Positions 10,182 to 19,317 are shown, counted from the first letter of the stretch. The stretch: 64,000 nt of DNA from Bradyrhizobium yuanmingense (GCF_029167105.1 NZ_JARFML010000003.1:62001-126000), one strand, 5' to 3'. Notes: generated from the sequence alone by a model not told the origin. Translations and numbers: made by a program.

Positions 10182-11021
10182 ATGCACATCGTCGTCTGCA
10201 TCAAGCAGGTTCCTGACTCAGCACAGATTCGCGTGCACCCCGTGACCAACACCATCATGCGTCAGGGCGTACCGACGATCATCAATCCATACGATCTCTT
10301 CGCGCTCGAGGCAGCGCTGGGGCTGCGCGACAAGTTTGACGGCGAAGTAACCGTGCTTACAATGGGGCCAATGTCGGCCGAAGATTCATTACGTAAAGCG
10401 CTGACCTTTGGAGCCGACCGAGCCGTTCTGCTCACCGACCGCTGCTTCGCGGGCTCCGATACTCTGGCAACAACTTACGCGTTGGCAGCCGCGATCCGAA
10501 AAATCGCCAAGGAGTATGGGCCGCCAGACCTCATCTTTACCGGTAAGCAAACCATTGACGGTGACACAGCGCAGGTGGGGCCGGGTATTGCGAAGCGGCT
10601 CGGCATGCTGCAGCTGACCTACGTCGCAAAGGTCAGAACGCTGGATCTGGTCGCGCGCACGCTTGAAGCGGAACGGCGAGCGGAAGGCGGTGTCCAGGTT
10701 CTGCTTACCAAGCTGCCGTGTCTCATTACCATGCTCGAGGCCACCAACCAGATTCGCCGCGGCGGGATGGCGGATGCGCTGCGAGCCGCCCGCGCGCCGA
10801 TCTTGAAATGGAGCGCGCAGGACGCCGGCGTCGAGGACCTCTCCAAATGCGGTCTCAAGGGCTCGCCGACAGTCGTCAAGCGGGTGTTCGCTCCCTCGGC
10901 GCGGGCTGGGAAAGCGGCGCTGGTGGAGGCTCCCGAGCAGCCGGCGCAGGCCCTGATCGACGCCATTTTTGAGCATCAGCCCAAGCTCGAAGCGGACCTC
11001 GCCGCACTGGCCCGCGAGTAA
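10182..11021 (+). CDS. fixA: FixA, electron-transfer flavoprotein beta subunit
   Basis: Beta subunit of the FixABCX complex, which bifurcates electrons from NADH to reduce the ferredoxin or flavodoxin that feeds nitrogenase, at the inner membrane. About 279 residues. Family marks are the N-terminal IVVCIKQVPDS, the INPYDLFALEAAL block, GADRAVLLTD, the ETF-beta signature region LIFTGKQTIDGDTAQVGPGIAKRLG, and a C-terminal APSARAGK stretch. ATG 10182 is chosen over ATG 10170 because GGAGA at 10172-10176 is its ribosome binding site. fixBCX do not follow; in B. japonicum fixA is likewise separated from them. A broken IS66 copy follows directly. Confidence 0.95.
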   Translation: MHIVVCIKQVPDSAQIRVHPVTNTIMRQGVPTIINPYDLFALEAALGLRDKFDGEVTVLTMGPMSAEDSLRKALTFGADRAVLLTDRCFAGSDTLATTYALAAAIRKIAKEYGPPDLIFTGKQTIDGDTAQVGPGIAKRLGMLQLTYVAKVRTLDLVARTLEAERRAEGGVQVLLTKLPCLITMLEATNQIRRGGMADALRAARAPILKWSAQDAGVEDLSKCGLKGSPTVVKRVFAPSARAGKAALVEAPEQPAQALIDAIFEHQPKLEADLAALARE

Positions 11022-11146
11022 TGTGGAGCGTTTTGCGATGAACCAGGCGGCCAGAGCACCCGCATTCCACGTTGAAGTCGGGCCGCAGCCCAAGAAGGCG
11101 ATACAGAGCAGTCAAGAGGTAAAAGCAGCCACGCCTTTATGGGCCG

Positions 11147-12508
11147 GTGGACAGCGAAATGGAAGTAGAGCTGTACGACGTACATCAACCATCGCCTGGA
11201 AGAAGGCGCCAAGTTGTCAGACAAAGCGCGGAAGTCGCAATGTCCGGACCCGTGGTACGCAAAAGCCCCCGTCGACGGATCTACGTCGGCCTCAACTCCC
11301 GATGTATTCCCGTGGCGCCCGCTGGAGGAGAGTCCACGCCGGTTCAAGGTGATCGACACAGTGCGGGAGAAGTTCAGCTGTCGGGATTGCGAGACGATCA
11401 CGCAGCCGCCCGCGCCGTTCCATGCCACGCTGCGGGGCTATATCGGGCCCCAGCTTCTGGCGACTATCCTGTTCGACAAATTTGGTCAGCATCAACCGCT
11501 GATCGACAGAGCGAGCGCTTCAAATGCGAGGGGATCGCGCTGTCGGTCTCGACGTTGGCGGACCAAGTTGGCGCGGGAGCCTTTGCGGTCAGGCCGATCT
11601 TTGAACTGATCGAAGCCTATGTGCTCTCCGCCGACAGGCTCCACGGTGACGACACCAAGATCCCGATCCTGGCGAAGGGCAAGGCGGATACCGGCCGGAC
11701 TTGGACCTATGTTCGCGACGATCGGCCATTCGGCGGGCGAGATCCACCGGCGGCGCTGTTCTACGCCTCACGTGACCGGCGCGGCGAGCATCCCGCACGG
11801 CATCTTCAGACTTCGCCGGCATCCTGCAGGCCGATGCGTATAGCGGGTTCAATGCTCTCTTCGATCCCGGACGCAAGGCGTTGCCGGCCACACCCACCTT
11901 CTGCTGGGCGCATGGCCGGAGGGCGTTCTTCGAACTTGCCGACATCGCTCAGAACGCTCGCCGCGAAAGATCGGCGACGGCGATCTCGCCCGTTGCGCTG
12001 GCAGCGGTTCGTCGGATTGACCAATTGTTTGAGATCGAGCGCGATATCTATGAGCTGAGCGCCGAGGAACGGCTGCAGATCCGCCGGGAAAGAAGCGCGC
12101 CACTGCTGACCGACCTTGAGACTTGGCTCCGGGCGGAATCTGCCCGGCTCTCGCGTTCGTCCAACGTGATTAAGCCGATCAACTATCTGCTCAACCGTTG
12201 GGAAGGCTTTGCCCGCCTTGTCCACGACGGAAGGATCTGCATGACGAACAATGCAGCAGAGCGAGCGTCGCGCGGTTTTGCACTGGGAAGAAAAGCATGT
12301 TGTTCGCCGGTTCTGATCGCGGCGCCGAGCGGGCTGCCGTGATGGCCACGCTCATCATGACGGCGCGTCTCAACGCCATCGACCCGAAAGCCTGGCTTGC
12401 CGATGTCTTCGCGCGCATCGCCGAGATGCCGCAGAACCGCCTGCACGAGTTGTTGCCCTGGAACTGGACGCCGCCTGCGTCGAGGTCCTCTGCCCAGGCG
12501 GCGTAGCC
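11147..12508 (+). pseudogene. IS66-family transposase (TnpC), frameshifted
   Basis: Remnant of an IS66 element. Homologous blocks occur in order but in different frames: FKVIDTVREKFSCRDCETITQPPAPFH and IGPQLLATILFDKFGQHQPL (frame starting at 11214, up to about 11510); ERFKCEGIALSVSTLADQVG through TWTYVRDDRPFGG and ASRDRRGEHP (to about 11800); FCWAHGRRAFFELADIA through INYLLNRWEGFARL and MTNNAAERASRG (about 11900-12290); and GAERAAVMATLIMTARLNAIDPKAWLADVFARIAEM (to about 12508). At least three frameshifts are needed to join them, and I see no intact tnpA or tnpB, so it cannot transpose by itself. Exact ends are not visible. Confidence 0.88.
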
Positions 12509-12746
12509 ATGCACGTCAACAAGGTTTACGCCGTCTTCACCGTCGCTCGCCTCGCAAAAGACCCCGGCGAAGACGAGGACTGGCTCTGGGACGTGGCCAA
12601 CGGAATGGACACAGAGGATGGCGTCATCTGGGTTTACGGCATAGACGACCAGGTCATGGCCTTCACCGACTTCGGCATCGAAACCTGATGGAGCTCATCA
12701 GGATGCACAAGGAAGACCCCGAACTCATCAAGCGCTGGAATCGGTA
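12509..12746 (+). pseudogene. Small IS66-associated hypothetical protein, one-base frameshift
   Basis: ATG 12509 opens a 59-codon frame (VNKVYAVFTVARLAKDPGEDE then WVYGIDDQVMAFTDFGIET) that stops at 12686-12688. A second frame beginning at ATG 12688 continues MELIRMHKEDPELIKRWNR to a stop near 12746. Restoring one C would give ETLMELI and join the two, so this looks like one small protein broken by a single-base loss. It directly follows the transposase remnant. Its function is unknown to me. Confidence 0.6.
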
Positions 12747-13832
12747 AGCCCTTGTCCGCGGCCTAGCTCGGATGGATACTGCGCCTCCCTTCAGCGCTGC
12801 GTTTCGAGTGACATCGGCCAAGATCAGGCTGGGGCGGCCATGTCGATGCGATGGGCGACCTCGACTAGATCGCGTCCGTTTCTTCGCGAGGGAAATGTTT
12901 AGTCAATGCGGGCCTCGTTACCTTCCAACGGGGTGAGGGCCGAGACCGGCGATCTCGGCACGACCATAGACAAGCCGATTGATGCGAGGCGCGCGGGATG
13001 CATGTCGCAAGGACTATCAGCTCTCGTTAGGCACAGACAGGCCGCGATCGTTGGCATCGAAGTAGCGGCCGATGCCGAGCAGCTGCGGCGCAGTCACGGT
13101 ATCTGCGTCACCTGCCCGGAATTCCAGCTATGCAGGCGCGAGCCAGTCCTACCTTCTCCTCGAAGGAGTTGCCGAGCCAAGGCCGTGCTTGCCAGCATGA
13201 AGGTCCCGACGTTCGAAATGACCGGCGATGGAGCGGGCCACCGGGCTCTGGTCCGTCTCCGGCTGAACCCGGGACGCAAAGATCGGCAGAACGTGCACAG
13301 TCTTGCGGCACCGTCCGCTGTGGTTGCGCGCTCAGGTGCTGATCGAAAGGCCCATGGTCCGCCAATCCATGCGCCGACTCAGCTCATGCGGCGCATTTGC
13401 GCTCCTGCCACTCTCGATATAGCAGCGGCTCTGCGCGCTGTATCCGAAAGCATAATCGAGCGTATCTTCAGAAGCCCGTATGCAGCAGCTGGAATGAGAG
13501 AGTGACCTGACAACTTCGAAGGGCAATCATGCTATACTCTCCATTCATGCCCTGAATAATTATCGTCGGCGCGATCAAGTAACGCCCGTCGCTTCGCATA
13601 CAATGGCGTGAACTGAATCATCACGCCTTCGCCTCAGCCAGCCAAGACGCAACACGAAACGGCTGTACAGAAATTGTGTCGGCCAAAGTCGTGCTGCGCA
13701 CTTCAATCTAACGCTAGGTTCGATTCGAACCGAAATGTCGAGAGGGTTGTTGCAGCTCTGTGACAGCATTTCTCGCAACAAATGGTAAGGAAGGTTGCGC
13801 TAGGGGAGCGAGTACACGGATGTAGCACCGAC
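12747..13832 (+). other. Decayed region with copy A of a dispersed repeat
   Basis: The 199-codon frame at 12906-13505 has no recognisable domain and its composition looks like shifted reading of something else, so I do not call it. At 13701-13733 lies one copy (CAATCTAACGCTAGGTTCGATTC) of a repeat found at four other places in this window. Confidence 0.5.
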
Positions 13833-14561
13833 ATGAAAATGAGCCGAATACTGAGCGCGAGCGTTATCGTTGTTTGCATTCTGCCACCCGCATTTGGCGC
13901 GGACTCCGCTCCGCAACAAATCTACAGGGCGCTGCCGCCGACCGAGATTGCTGCCGCCTACTACGATTGGAGCGGGTTCTACGCCGGCCTAAATCATGGT
14001 TGGGGATCCAGTCAAAACTCCTGGTATCTAAACGGCACCACGCCCGAAGGCTCGCACGACGCAAGCGGGGGCACTTTGGGAGCGCAGATCGGCCACCGGT
14101 GGCAAGTTGGCAGAACTGTTTTCGGGGTGGAAGGCCGAGCCAATTGGTCCGACTTTAAAGGCTCCAATAACAGCGAATGGTCAAACGCCAAGAATCAAAC
14201 GGCGCTGAGCAAGTTGGGATTGCTCACTGGTCACCTTGGATATGCCTTTGACGAAGCGCTGCTATATGTCACCGCCGGCGCTGCGGTGACGAGTACCTCT
14301 TATAAGATCTACTCGGATGTGACAGGGCAGCAGCTTGCGACGGCAGATATCGTCCGCTGGGGTCTCGCCGTTGGAGGGGGAATTGATGTCAAGCTCGCAA
14401 CGAACTGGTTCTTAGGACTGGAGTACAATCATCTCTTCATGCCTGACAACGACGTGAACTTCTCCAACGCTTTTGGGACAGATCGAATGCACCAGGGCGT
14501 TGATCTGGTCACGGCGCGGCTCAATTATAAGTTTGGCGATCCAATGGCTGCCTACAAATAG
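13833..14561 (+). CDS. Outer-membrane beta-barrel protein (Omp25/RopB-like)
   Basis: About 242 residues. The N-terminus (MSRILSASVIVVCILPPAFGADS) is a Sec signal peptide with a cleavage site after FGA. The mature protein shows the small 8-stranded porin pattern common in rhizobia: YYDWSGFYAGLNHGWG at the first strand, LGAQIGHRWQVGRTVFGVEG, LLTGHLGYAFDEALLYVTAGAA, WGLAVGGGIDVKLATNWFLGLEYNHL, and a final strand VTARLNYKFG. Such proteins are immunogenic outer-membrane proteins of the Omp25/OmpA-like barrel group. ATG 13833 is taken as the start because it places the signal peptide at the N-terminus; the frame is open back to 13782. The gene stands alone. Confidence 0.85.
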   Translation: MKMSRILSASVIVVCILPPAFGADSAPQQIYRALPPTEIAAAYYDWSGFYAGLNHGWGSSQNSWYLNGTTPEGSHDASGGTLGAQIGHRWQVGRTVFGVEGRANWSDFKGSNNSEWSNAKNQTALSKLGLLTGHLGYAFDEALLYVTAGAAVTSTSYKIYSDVTGQQLATADIVRWGLAVGGGIDVKLATNWFLGLEYNHLFMPDNDVNFSNAFGTDRMHQGVDLVTARLNYKFGDPMAAYK

Positions 14562-14751
14562 GCCGGCTCGCCTCCCTGGCGATCCAGAGAGCGGCGTGGG
14601 GAGAACAGAAGAAGCTCACCACGCAGTTAGGTCAGCGGCCAGAAACGGTCACTACTACTTGCGAAAGATTGCAGAGGGCGCAAAGAATGAGCTTTGATCG
14701 TGTTCAGTCTGCCCCGGCGTCGCCTCTGAACAGCCGCGTCCATGAGACTTC

Positions 14752-14767
14752 TGTCCAGTTCCGGACA
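14752..14767 (+). promoter_or_regulatory. NifA upstream activator site (TGT-N10-ACA)
   Basis: TGTCCAGTTCCGGACA, an exact match to the NifA binding consensus, centred about 118 bases before the predicted start of the promoter at 14852. A second near match, TGT-N10-ACC, sits at 14781-14796. Confidence 0.75.
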
Positions 14768-14851
14768 GGCGCTTCGAATCTGTAAGGATCGACACCGAAT
14801 CACTGGGACCGCGTTGAGTTTCAAACCATGATAAGGCTTAGCGCGGTCTGC

Positions 14852-14867
14852 TGGCACGCCACTTGCC
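14852..14867 (+). promoter_or_regulatory. Consensus -24/-12 (sigma-54) promoter
   Basis: TGGCACGCCACTTGCC matches the sigma-54 consensus TGGCACG-N4-TTGC at every fixed position. The predicted transcription start is about 14878. Together with the exact NifA site upstream this is the best-looking NifA promoter in the window, yet no known gene follows it. Confidence 0.85.
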
Positions 14868-14885
14868 AACAGAGCAAGTACACCG

Positions 14886-15023
14886 ATGTCTACCCTTTCG
14901 TTCCTAGGCCGACAATATGCACCCAAGCTCCCTGCCACGTTCGATTACGTCCTTCACTTGATCGATATTGGCGGAGAAATGCCCGCCGGGTTCTTCTTCA
15001 AGTTCGGCTGTGTGGTGAGATAA
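14886..15023 (+). CDS. 45-aa hypothetical ORF behind NifA/sigma-54 promoter
   Basis: ATG 14886 to TAA 15021-15023, 45 codons (begins MSTLSFLGRQYAPKLPATFD, ends FKFGCVVR). It is the first start codon after the predicted transcription start, only about eight bases away, so it would be nearly leaderless; no Shine-Dalgarno is visible. A strong AAAGGAGG at 15027-15034 follows the stop but has no start codon at normal spacing. I do not recognise the peptide. The transcript could instead be a small RNA. Coding status is uncertain; the promoter is the solid part. Confidence 0.35.
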   Translation: MSTLSFLGRQYAPKLPATFDYVLHLIDIGGEMPAGFFFKFGCVVR

Positions 15024-15946
15024 TCCAAAGGAGGTCTACTGACCAAAGACAGCAAAATGACCACTGAGCGACAATAACGTCATCCCACAGACCACCTACA
15101 TGATGTACCAGTCTCCTCGAAATGAGCGCGTTCGGGACGTTCGTGCCGTTTGTGAGCGAGGCCACTAAGAGGGAGCTGACCGTCCCCCATGGGCCGCTGG
15201 CAAAAAGGGCCGCTGCCGATCTTTCCAAGTCCCTCAATCGCAAGCTGATCGCGCGCAGGGTGCCGGACCCGAATTGGCGCAGCCGCGAGCAGGCGCGCTT
15301 GGACAACGGCGAATACCACAAACCTCTCTTTGTGTGGAGGGAGCCTCGGCGACGCTTGAGCGAAAACCTACTTAGGCCGCGACGTTCTTAGCTTGGTGTG
15401 GGTCTGGGTCGAACCCGCCCTAAAACTCGTCCGCGACGTGCGTGCCGTTCTTTTTCTGGGTGCTCGTTCTCGTCGAAGTTAATGCGGCGGGTGCTCCTTG
15501 CTGTCTTCTCTCCAATAACTGCGAGCGATCCCATTCCTTCGCACCATTTGAGCGAGGATTTCGGGCTTCCGCGCATCTTGGTCGGAGAGTGCCACCTGTT
15601 CGAGAAGGTGATATCCTTCACAAAAGTAGGCACTTGTTCGACAGGGGGCAACTTTCGGAAGAATACGGACTATGGGCTGGTCAAGTGGCAGGTCAATTTT
15701 GAGTTCGCACTCACGGAGACCGTCCCGGCGCGCTGAGTGATCGCTTGGTCGCTACTCTATCTCCGACATCGCGGCGGCAACCTGCGTGGTGGCAGAGCCC
15801 GATGGAGTTGTCATGTGCAATCCCCGGCCCGAGCGCCGAGTGCGGTAGATCCAGACAAAGAAGGGGATGGCTCCGCCATCCCCACTTCGCAGGCCGCTGG
15901 AAGGCAAGGACGGCACAGTTATCTCTTAGGACCCTTTCGGATTGCG
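15024..15946 (+). other. Intergenic region without a supported gene
   Basis: Several frames of 80-110 codons on both strands (for example 15122-15391 plus) have no recognisable domain or convincing ribosome binding site. I see no clear terminator for the minus-strand operon that ends at 15947. Confidence 0.45.
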
Positions 15947-16870
15947 CTATGATCCGTGTCCTTCGGAAAGCGCGAGATAAGGCAAGGTCAATTCACCTTT
16001 GCCTTCGGCAACGGAAGCGTGGAACTTTTGCGCGGCGGCAGTCAGAACCGGTACCTTCAACCTGGTCTCGTTTGCCAATCGCACGCCGCACTCGATATCT
16101 TTCCTGGCATTTGTAATCGATATTGCCAAAGCATCCGGGTTTTCGCCTAACAAGAAGGCTGCGAAATTCTGAAATATCCCGCTGTTGGTTGCGCCGCGAC
16201 TGACCAAAGAGCGTAAGGTTGCAAGGTCAACATCGATGGCCTCGGCAAATTGGCAAGCTTCGGCAGCCACCGCCGCTATGCCCATCGTCATGCTATTGTA
16301 GACAAGCTTGAGCTTATGGCCTTGTCCAATATCACCCACGTGGACAATGTTCTCGCAAAATGCGGTAAGAACACGAGCGGCGGCAGGAAAGGTGTTCTCA
16401 TCAGATCCAACGATGGCGTTGAGATGCCCTTGTTCTGCTTGTTCAGGGCTTCGTGTTACGGGGGCGTCTATGAAGTGTAGGTCATGCCTTTTGGCCTGTT
16501 CGGCCAAAGCGAGCGTTGAAGCAGGATAGGACGTTGTGCAGTCAAGTATCAAACTCTGTCGGGCCAAATGTGCAAATAGCCCATGTTGCCCAAGGCAGAC
16601 TGCCTCGACCTCGCAGCTTGAGGGCAGAGATAAAACGACGGCACTTACATGCCGAGCTAACTCAGAAATTGCTGTGTGCTCATAGGCACCCATGCCAGTC
16701 AAGCGTTCCGCGCCAACACGGTTTCTGTTGGCTTTGATATGCAGCTCGGCGCCATGACGCAAAAGGCTGATTCCTATGCCGGTACCCATGCGTCCTGCGC
16801 CGATCAGGCCAATTCTTTGTCCTGCGGTCCCTGGTGTTGCAGTTGATAGGGGATTCATGGCGTGCCTCAT
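15947..16870 (-). CDS. NAD(P)-dependent beta-hydroxyacid dehydrogenase-like protein (3-HIBADH/6PGDH fold)
   Basis: 307 residues with the two-domain beta-hydroxyacid dehydrogenase fold: dinucleotide-binding IGLIGAGRMGTGIG at about residues 20-33, a linking region with LILDCTTSYP, and the all-helical C-terminal domain beginning near GQGHKLKLVYNSM, which carries the catalytic lysine. The family substrate motif DAPVSGG reads DAPVTRS here and the usual paired Asn after the lysine is Tyr-Asn, so the substrate is probably not a standard one such as hydroxyisobutyrate or tartronate semialdehyde. Last gene of a three-gene operon: its ATG overlaps the TAA of the HAD gene (TAATG). I infer it reduces or oxidises the product of the previous two enzymes. 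Confidence 0.85.
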   Translation of the reverse strand: MRHAMNPLSTATPGTAGQRIGLIGAGRMGTGIGISLLRHGAELHIKANRNRVGAERLTGMGAYEHTAISELARHVSAVVLSLPSSCEVEAVCLGQHGLFAHLARQSLILDCTTSYPASTLALAEQAKRHDLHFIDAPVTRSPEQAEQGHLNAIVGSDENTFPAAARVLTAFCENIVHVGDIGQGHKLKLVYNSMTMGIAAVAAEACQFAEAIDVDLATLRSLVSRGATNSGIFQNFAAFLLGENPDALAISITNARKDIECGVRLANETRLKVPVLTAAAQKFHASVAEGKGELTLPYLALSEGHGS

Positions 16871-17565
16871 TATGAGGTTTCAAAAAGACCGCGGTCCCGC
16901 AGAATGGTCAGTAGCGTATGGTGGTTCTCAATGAGATAATCTGGTTGCGCCGCTTGCAAACGCGACTCGGATACGCATCCGCCCGTAATGGCTATGCTGA
17001 TCAAGCCAAGATCGCGTGCAATATCCGTTTCGACAGGCATGTCCCCGATGATGAAAGTTGAGCTGGGGTTCAGATTGTATGCCTGCATATATCGACGAAG
17101 CCGCTCCCCTTTGCTCATGCTCTTAAATTGAGTAGCCCGGCTTTCAAACGCCAGAACCTCCGCGACACAATCGTCGATGCCATGTCTTCGTAATTGGGTG
17201 CGAAGGGGATCGACTATGTGATTACTGACGATAATGCTAGAAATCTCCTGTTGACGTGCTGTTTCCAAAATGCATCGCGCGCCGGCGCGTAAAGGGGCCT
17301 TGTCCGCCAGCGGTTCATAGGTGTCGTGAAAGATGGCACTGCTATCGCTATCAACCGTCTCGATCTCACTATCAGACATTCCTAGATTGCGGTAGAAAAC
17401 GGAAAGTGGAACGTCGAATCTGTCGCGAAAAGTCTGCATATCGATAGCAGCGCGGCCGAGGCGGCCGAGTATGATGTTCGTGGTTTGCAGCAAGGCGTCG
17501 GCATCGTCGAGGATGGTACCATTCCAATCGAACACAAGAGCAGGTTTCATCGTGGTCTCATTCAC
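16870..17565 (-). CDS. HAD-family hydrolase/phosphatase
   Basis: 231 residues of the haloacid dehalogenase superfamily, phosphoglycolate-phosphatase-like. Motif I is FDWNGTILDD at about residue 13, with Asn where the second catalytic Asp (DxD) is usual. Motif II is the Ser of IIVSNH; motif III is a Lys near QFKSMSKGE; motif IV is FIIGDMPVETDIA, which holds the metal. The DxN change leaves the nucleophilic Asp but alters the acid/base residue, so activity may be weaker or of another kind. Its GTG start shares a base with the TAG of the upstream gene (TAGTG); an in-frame ATG (MKPALVFDWNG) lies 15 bases on and is an alternative start. Confidence 0.85.
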   Translation of the reverse strand: MNETTMKPALVFDWNGTILDDADALLQTTNIILGRLGRAAIDMQTFRDRFDVPLSVFYRNLGMSDSEIETVDSDSSAIFHDTYEPLADKAPLRAGARCILETARQQEISSIIVSNHIVDPLRTQLRRHGIDDCVAEVLAFESRATQFKSMSKGERLRRYMQAYNLNPSSTFIIGDMPVETDIARDLGLISIAITGGCVSESRLQAAQPDYLIENHHTLLTILRDRGLFETS

Positions 17566-19148
17566 TAGACGTTTTCGTAGAGGGGATCGGCAATCAATCT
17601 GTTCAAGTTTTCATTTGCGCGTTTTTGCCCAGCAGGAGTCGGCATCTCGAACGTAAACGCAGAAAGATCGATTCCATCATGGCCCTGTGGCAGTAATGAA
17701 AGGAGAGCTTGAAAGGGCAGATACGTGACAGTAGCAGCGTTGATCGATAGAGCGATTTTGTGTTGGATTACCTCGAGCGTTTGCGGCGCGATCTTATGGA
17801 AGCGCAGGCTTTCCTGCCTCGCTTCGGATGGTAGAGTTTTCCATACGTTCCAGAACGCTAGCTCATCTATGGTCTCTATACCCATCCCGTAGTAATTCGG
17901 CGCAACGACAGGCGGCGAACCGATTGCCCAATGCACAGCCTTGGCCCCTGCGCCAAGTAGCATTTCCGTGACCGCCCGGCTTGTGTCGCCACGAATGAGG
18001 GCTTCATCGGCTACGATGATGATTCTATCTGTAACGTCTTTGCCGTTGAGCCGGTACTTTTGCGAGATGAGCGATTTGCGCTGGCTACGCGCGCCAATAA
18101 GCGTCCGATGAGAACGGCTTATCGCGATGACTTCGTCTCGTTCGACCATGGCAGCTTGCTGTTTGAGCAGGCATGAAAATAGACCGTCGGCATATGGTGC
18201 ACCGGTGCGCGGCATGGAAGCGACGATTATGGGAGCGGAGCTTGCTTCGACTGTTAATCGGGGCCAGAGAACGCGACCCAAGGTCATGCCTATATTGCGA
18301 CGAGTTGTCAGATTAGATTGTCCGCGCACCAACGTTCCCGCGTTTGCCAAGTAGAGCGTTTCGTAGGCGCAAAGCTTGGGATTATGTAGAGCACGGCCCA
18401 CAAAGCTATCAAGGCAAACACCCGTTCTGCCGTTGACAAGCTTGATGTGACTTGGCTGGATTTCGTCGACTTGGCCTTTTAGTCCGGAAAACGCGCTGTT
18501 TTCCGAGGCAAAAAGTAGAAAGCCGTCCTCGGTTTGCATGAATTCCAAAGGCCGCAAACCACTGCGATTGCGGAAGGCGGTCAGATTCCCCAGGCCATCC
18601 AGCAAGAGTGCGCTGACAGCTCCGTCAATGAGGCCGTCGATTTCTTGAAAGACCGTCTCGTAGTCAACCGGCAGAGCGTGCTGCCAGTAATCCCTCTGAC
18701 AAATGCGTTCGATGAGCCTGAGCAAGATCTCCGCATCCGACTTGCTGCTAAACAGATGACCTTCGGCGCGCAGTGCTTCGCTTAATTCATCAGCGTTGAC
18801 TAAAGCCCCGTTCAAACAAACCGCCAAATGACGGAAGCCGGCCTTGTGATTGTCAAGTGGCTCCAAGTCAGCGTAACTCTTGCCTCTGAAAGATGGGGTG
18901 CGAACGTGTGCAATTGCTGCATTAGATCTGAAGCGCGCATCCTGCTCATTATGATAAATCCCTGCCAGTTTGCGTGGTGGCCGACATGATTTCGTATATT
19001 GAAAGCCTCCTTCATGCATAAACGCGGCAACGCCGAACCCGGCCTGTCCTCGGTTTTCAAGCTTCGGCACCATGTGCTTGAGCTGATCATAAACGGTCTT
19101 CTTTGAGCGGCTTGAAGGCAACACAAATGCGCCTGCAACACCGGACAT
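17565..19148 (-). CDS. PurF-like protein (glutaminase fold plus phosphoribosyltransferase) with Ser in place of catalytic Cys
   Basis: 527 residues, about the length of amidophosphoribosyltransferase. The N-terminal class II glutaminase domain starts MSGVAGAF where PurF has MCG: the nucleophile Cys is Ser, a one-base change (TGC to TCC). Other glutamine-site residues remain: AHVRTPS (His-x-Arg), LNGALVNADEL (Asn-Gly) and SKSDAEILL (Asp). The C-terminal PRTase domain has the PRPP loop as VADEALIRGDTS against VDDSIVRGTTS in PurF, followed by GSPPVVAPNYYGM. So PRPP binding looks possible but glutamine hydrolysis does not. AAGGAG lies seven bases before the ATG. First gene of the operon, about 144 bases behind a sigma-54 promoter. 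It is unlikely to be the housekeeping purF; a specialised role in making or modifying a ribosyl compound is inference. Confidence 0.85.
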   Translation of the reverse strand: MSGVAGAFVLPSSRSKKTVYDQLKHMVPKLENRGQAGFGVAAFMHEGGFQYTKSCRPPRKLAGIYHNEQDARFRSNAAIAHVRTPSFRGKSYADLEPLDNHKAGFRHLAVCLNGALVNADELSEALRAEGHLFSSKSDAEILLRLIERICQRDYWQHALPVDYETVFQEIDGLIDGAVSALLLDGLGNLTAFRNRSGLRPLEFMQTEDGFLLFASENSAFSGLKGQVDEIQPSHIKLVNGRTGVCLDSFVGRALHNPKLCAYETLYLANAGTLVRGQSNLTTRRNIGMTLGRVLWPRLTVEASSAPIIVASMPRTGAPYADGLFSCLLKQQAAMVERDEVIAISRSHRTLIGARSQRKSLISQKYRLNGKDVTDRIIIVADEALIRGDTSRAVTEMLLGAGAKAVHWAIGSPPVVAPNYYGMGIETIDELAFWNVWKTLPSEARQESLRFHKIAPQTLEVIQHKIALSINAATVTYLPFQALLSLLPQGHDGIDLSAFTFEMPTPAGQKRANENLNRLIADPLYENV

Positions 19149-19301
19149 GCTATGTCTCCTTGACTATGAGTATGGATGCGGCCATTGGGGCTTGTTGTTT
19201 TTCAATCCTGCTCGGTTGCAGACATTCATGTCTGGAACCGAACACCGCGCGGAAGTAACCCGCTCGGCTGGCGCGAAGCACATGGTCTTGCACCTTTGGC
19301 A

Positions 19302-19317
19302 AGCAAGGCGCGTACCA
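19302..19317 (-). promoter_or_regulatory. -24/-12 (sigma-54) promoter of the PurF-like operon
   Basis: Read on the minus strand, TGGTACGCGCCTTGCT, nearly the same as the fixA promoter in this window (TGGTAC-N5-TTGCT). The predicted start is near 19291. I found no exact TGT-N10-ACA upstream, so control by NifA rather than another enhancer-binding protein is not shown. Confidence 0.7.

Noticed and set aside
12906..13505. 199-codon open frame as a gene
   Set aside because: No domain, no ribosome binding site, arginine- and alanine-rich composition typical of a shadow frame in GC-rich DNA.
13711..13733. tRNA gene suggested by GGTTCGATTC
   Set aside because: No acceptor, D or anticodon arm can be folded; the motif belongs to the dispersed repeat.
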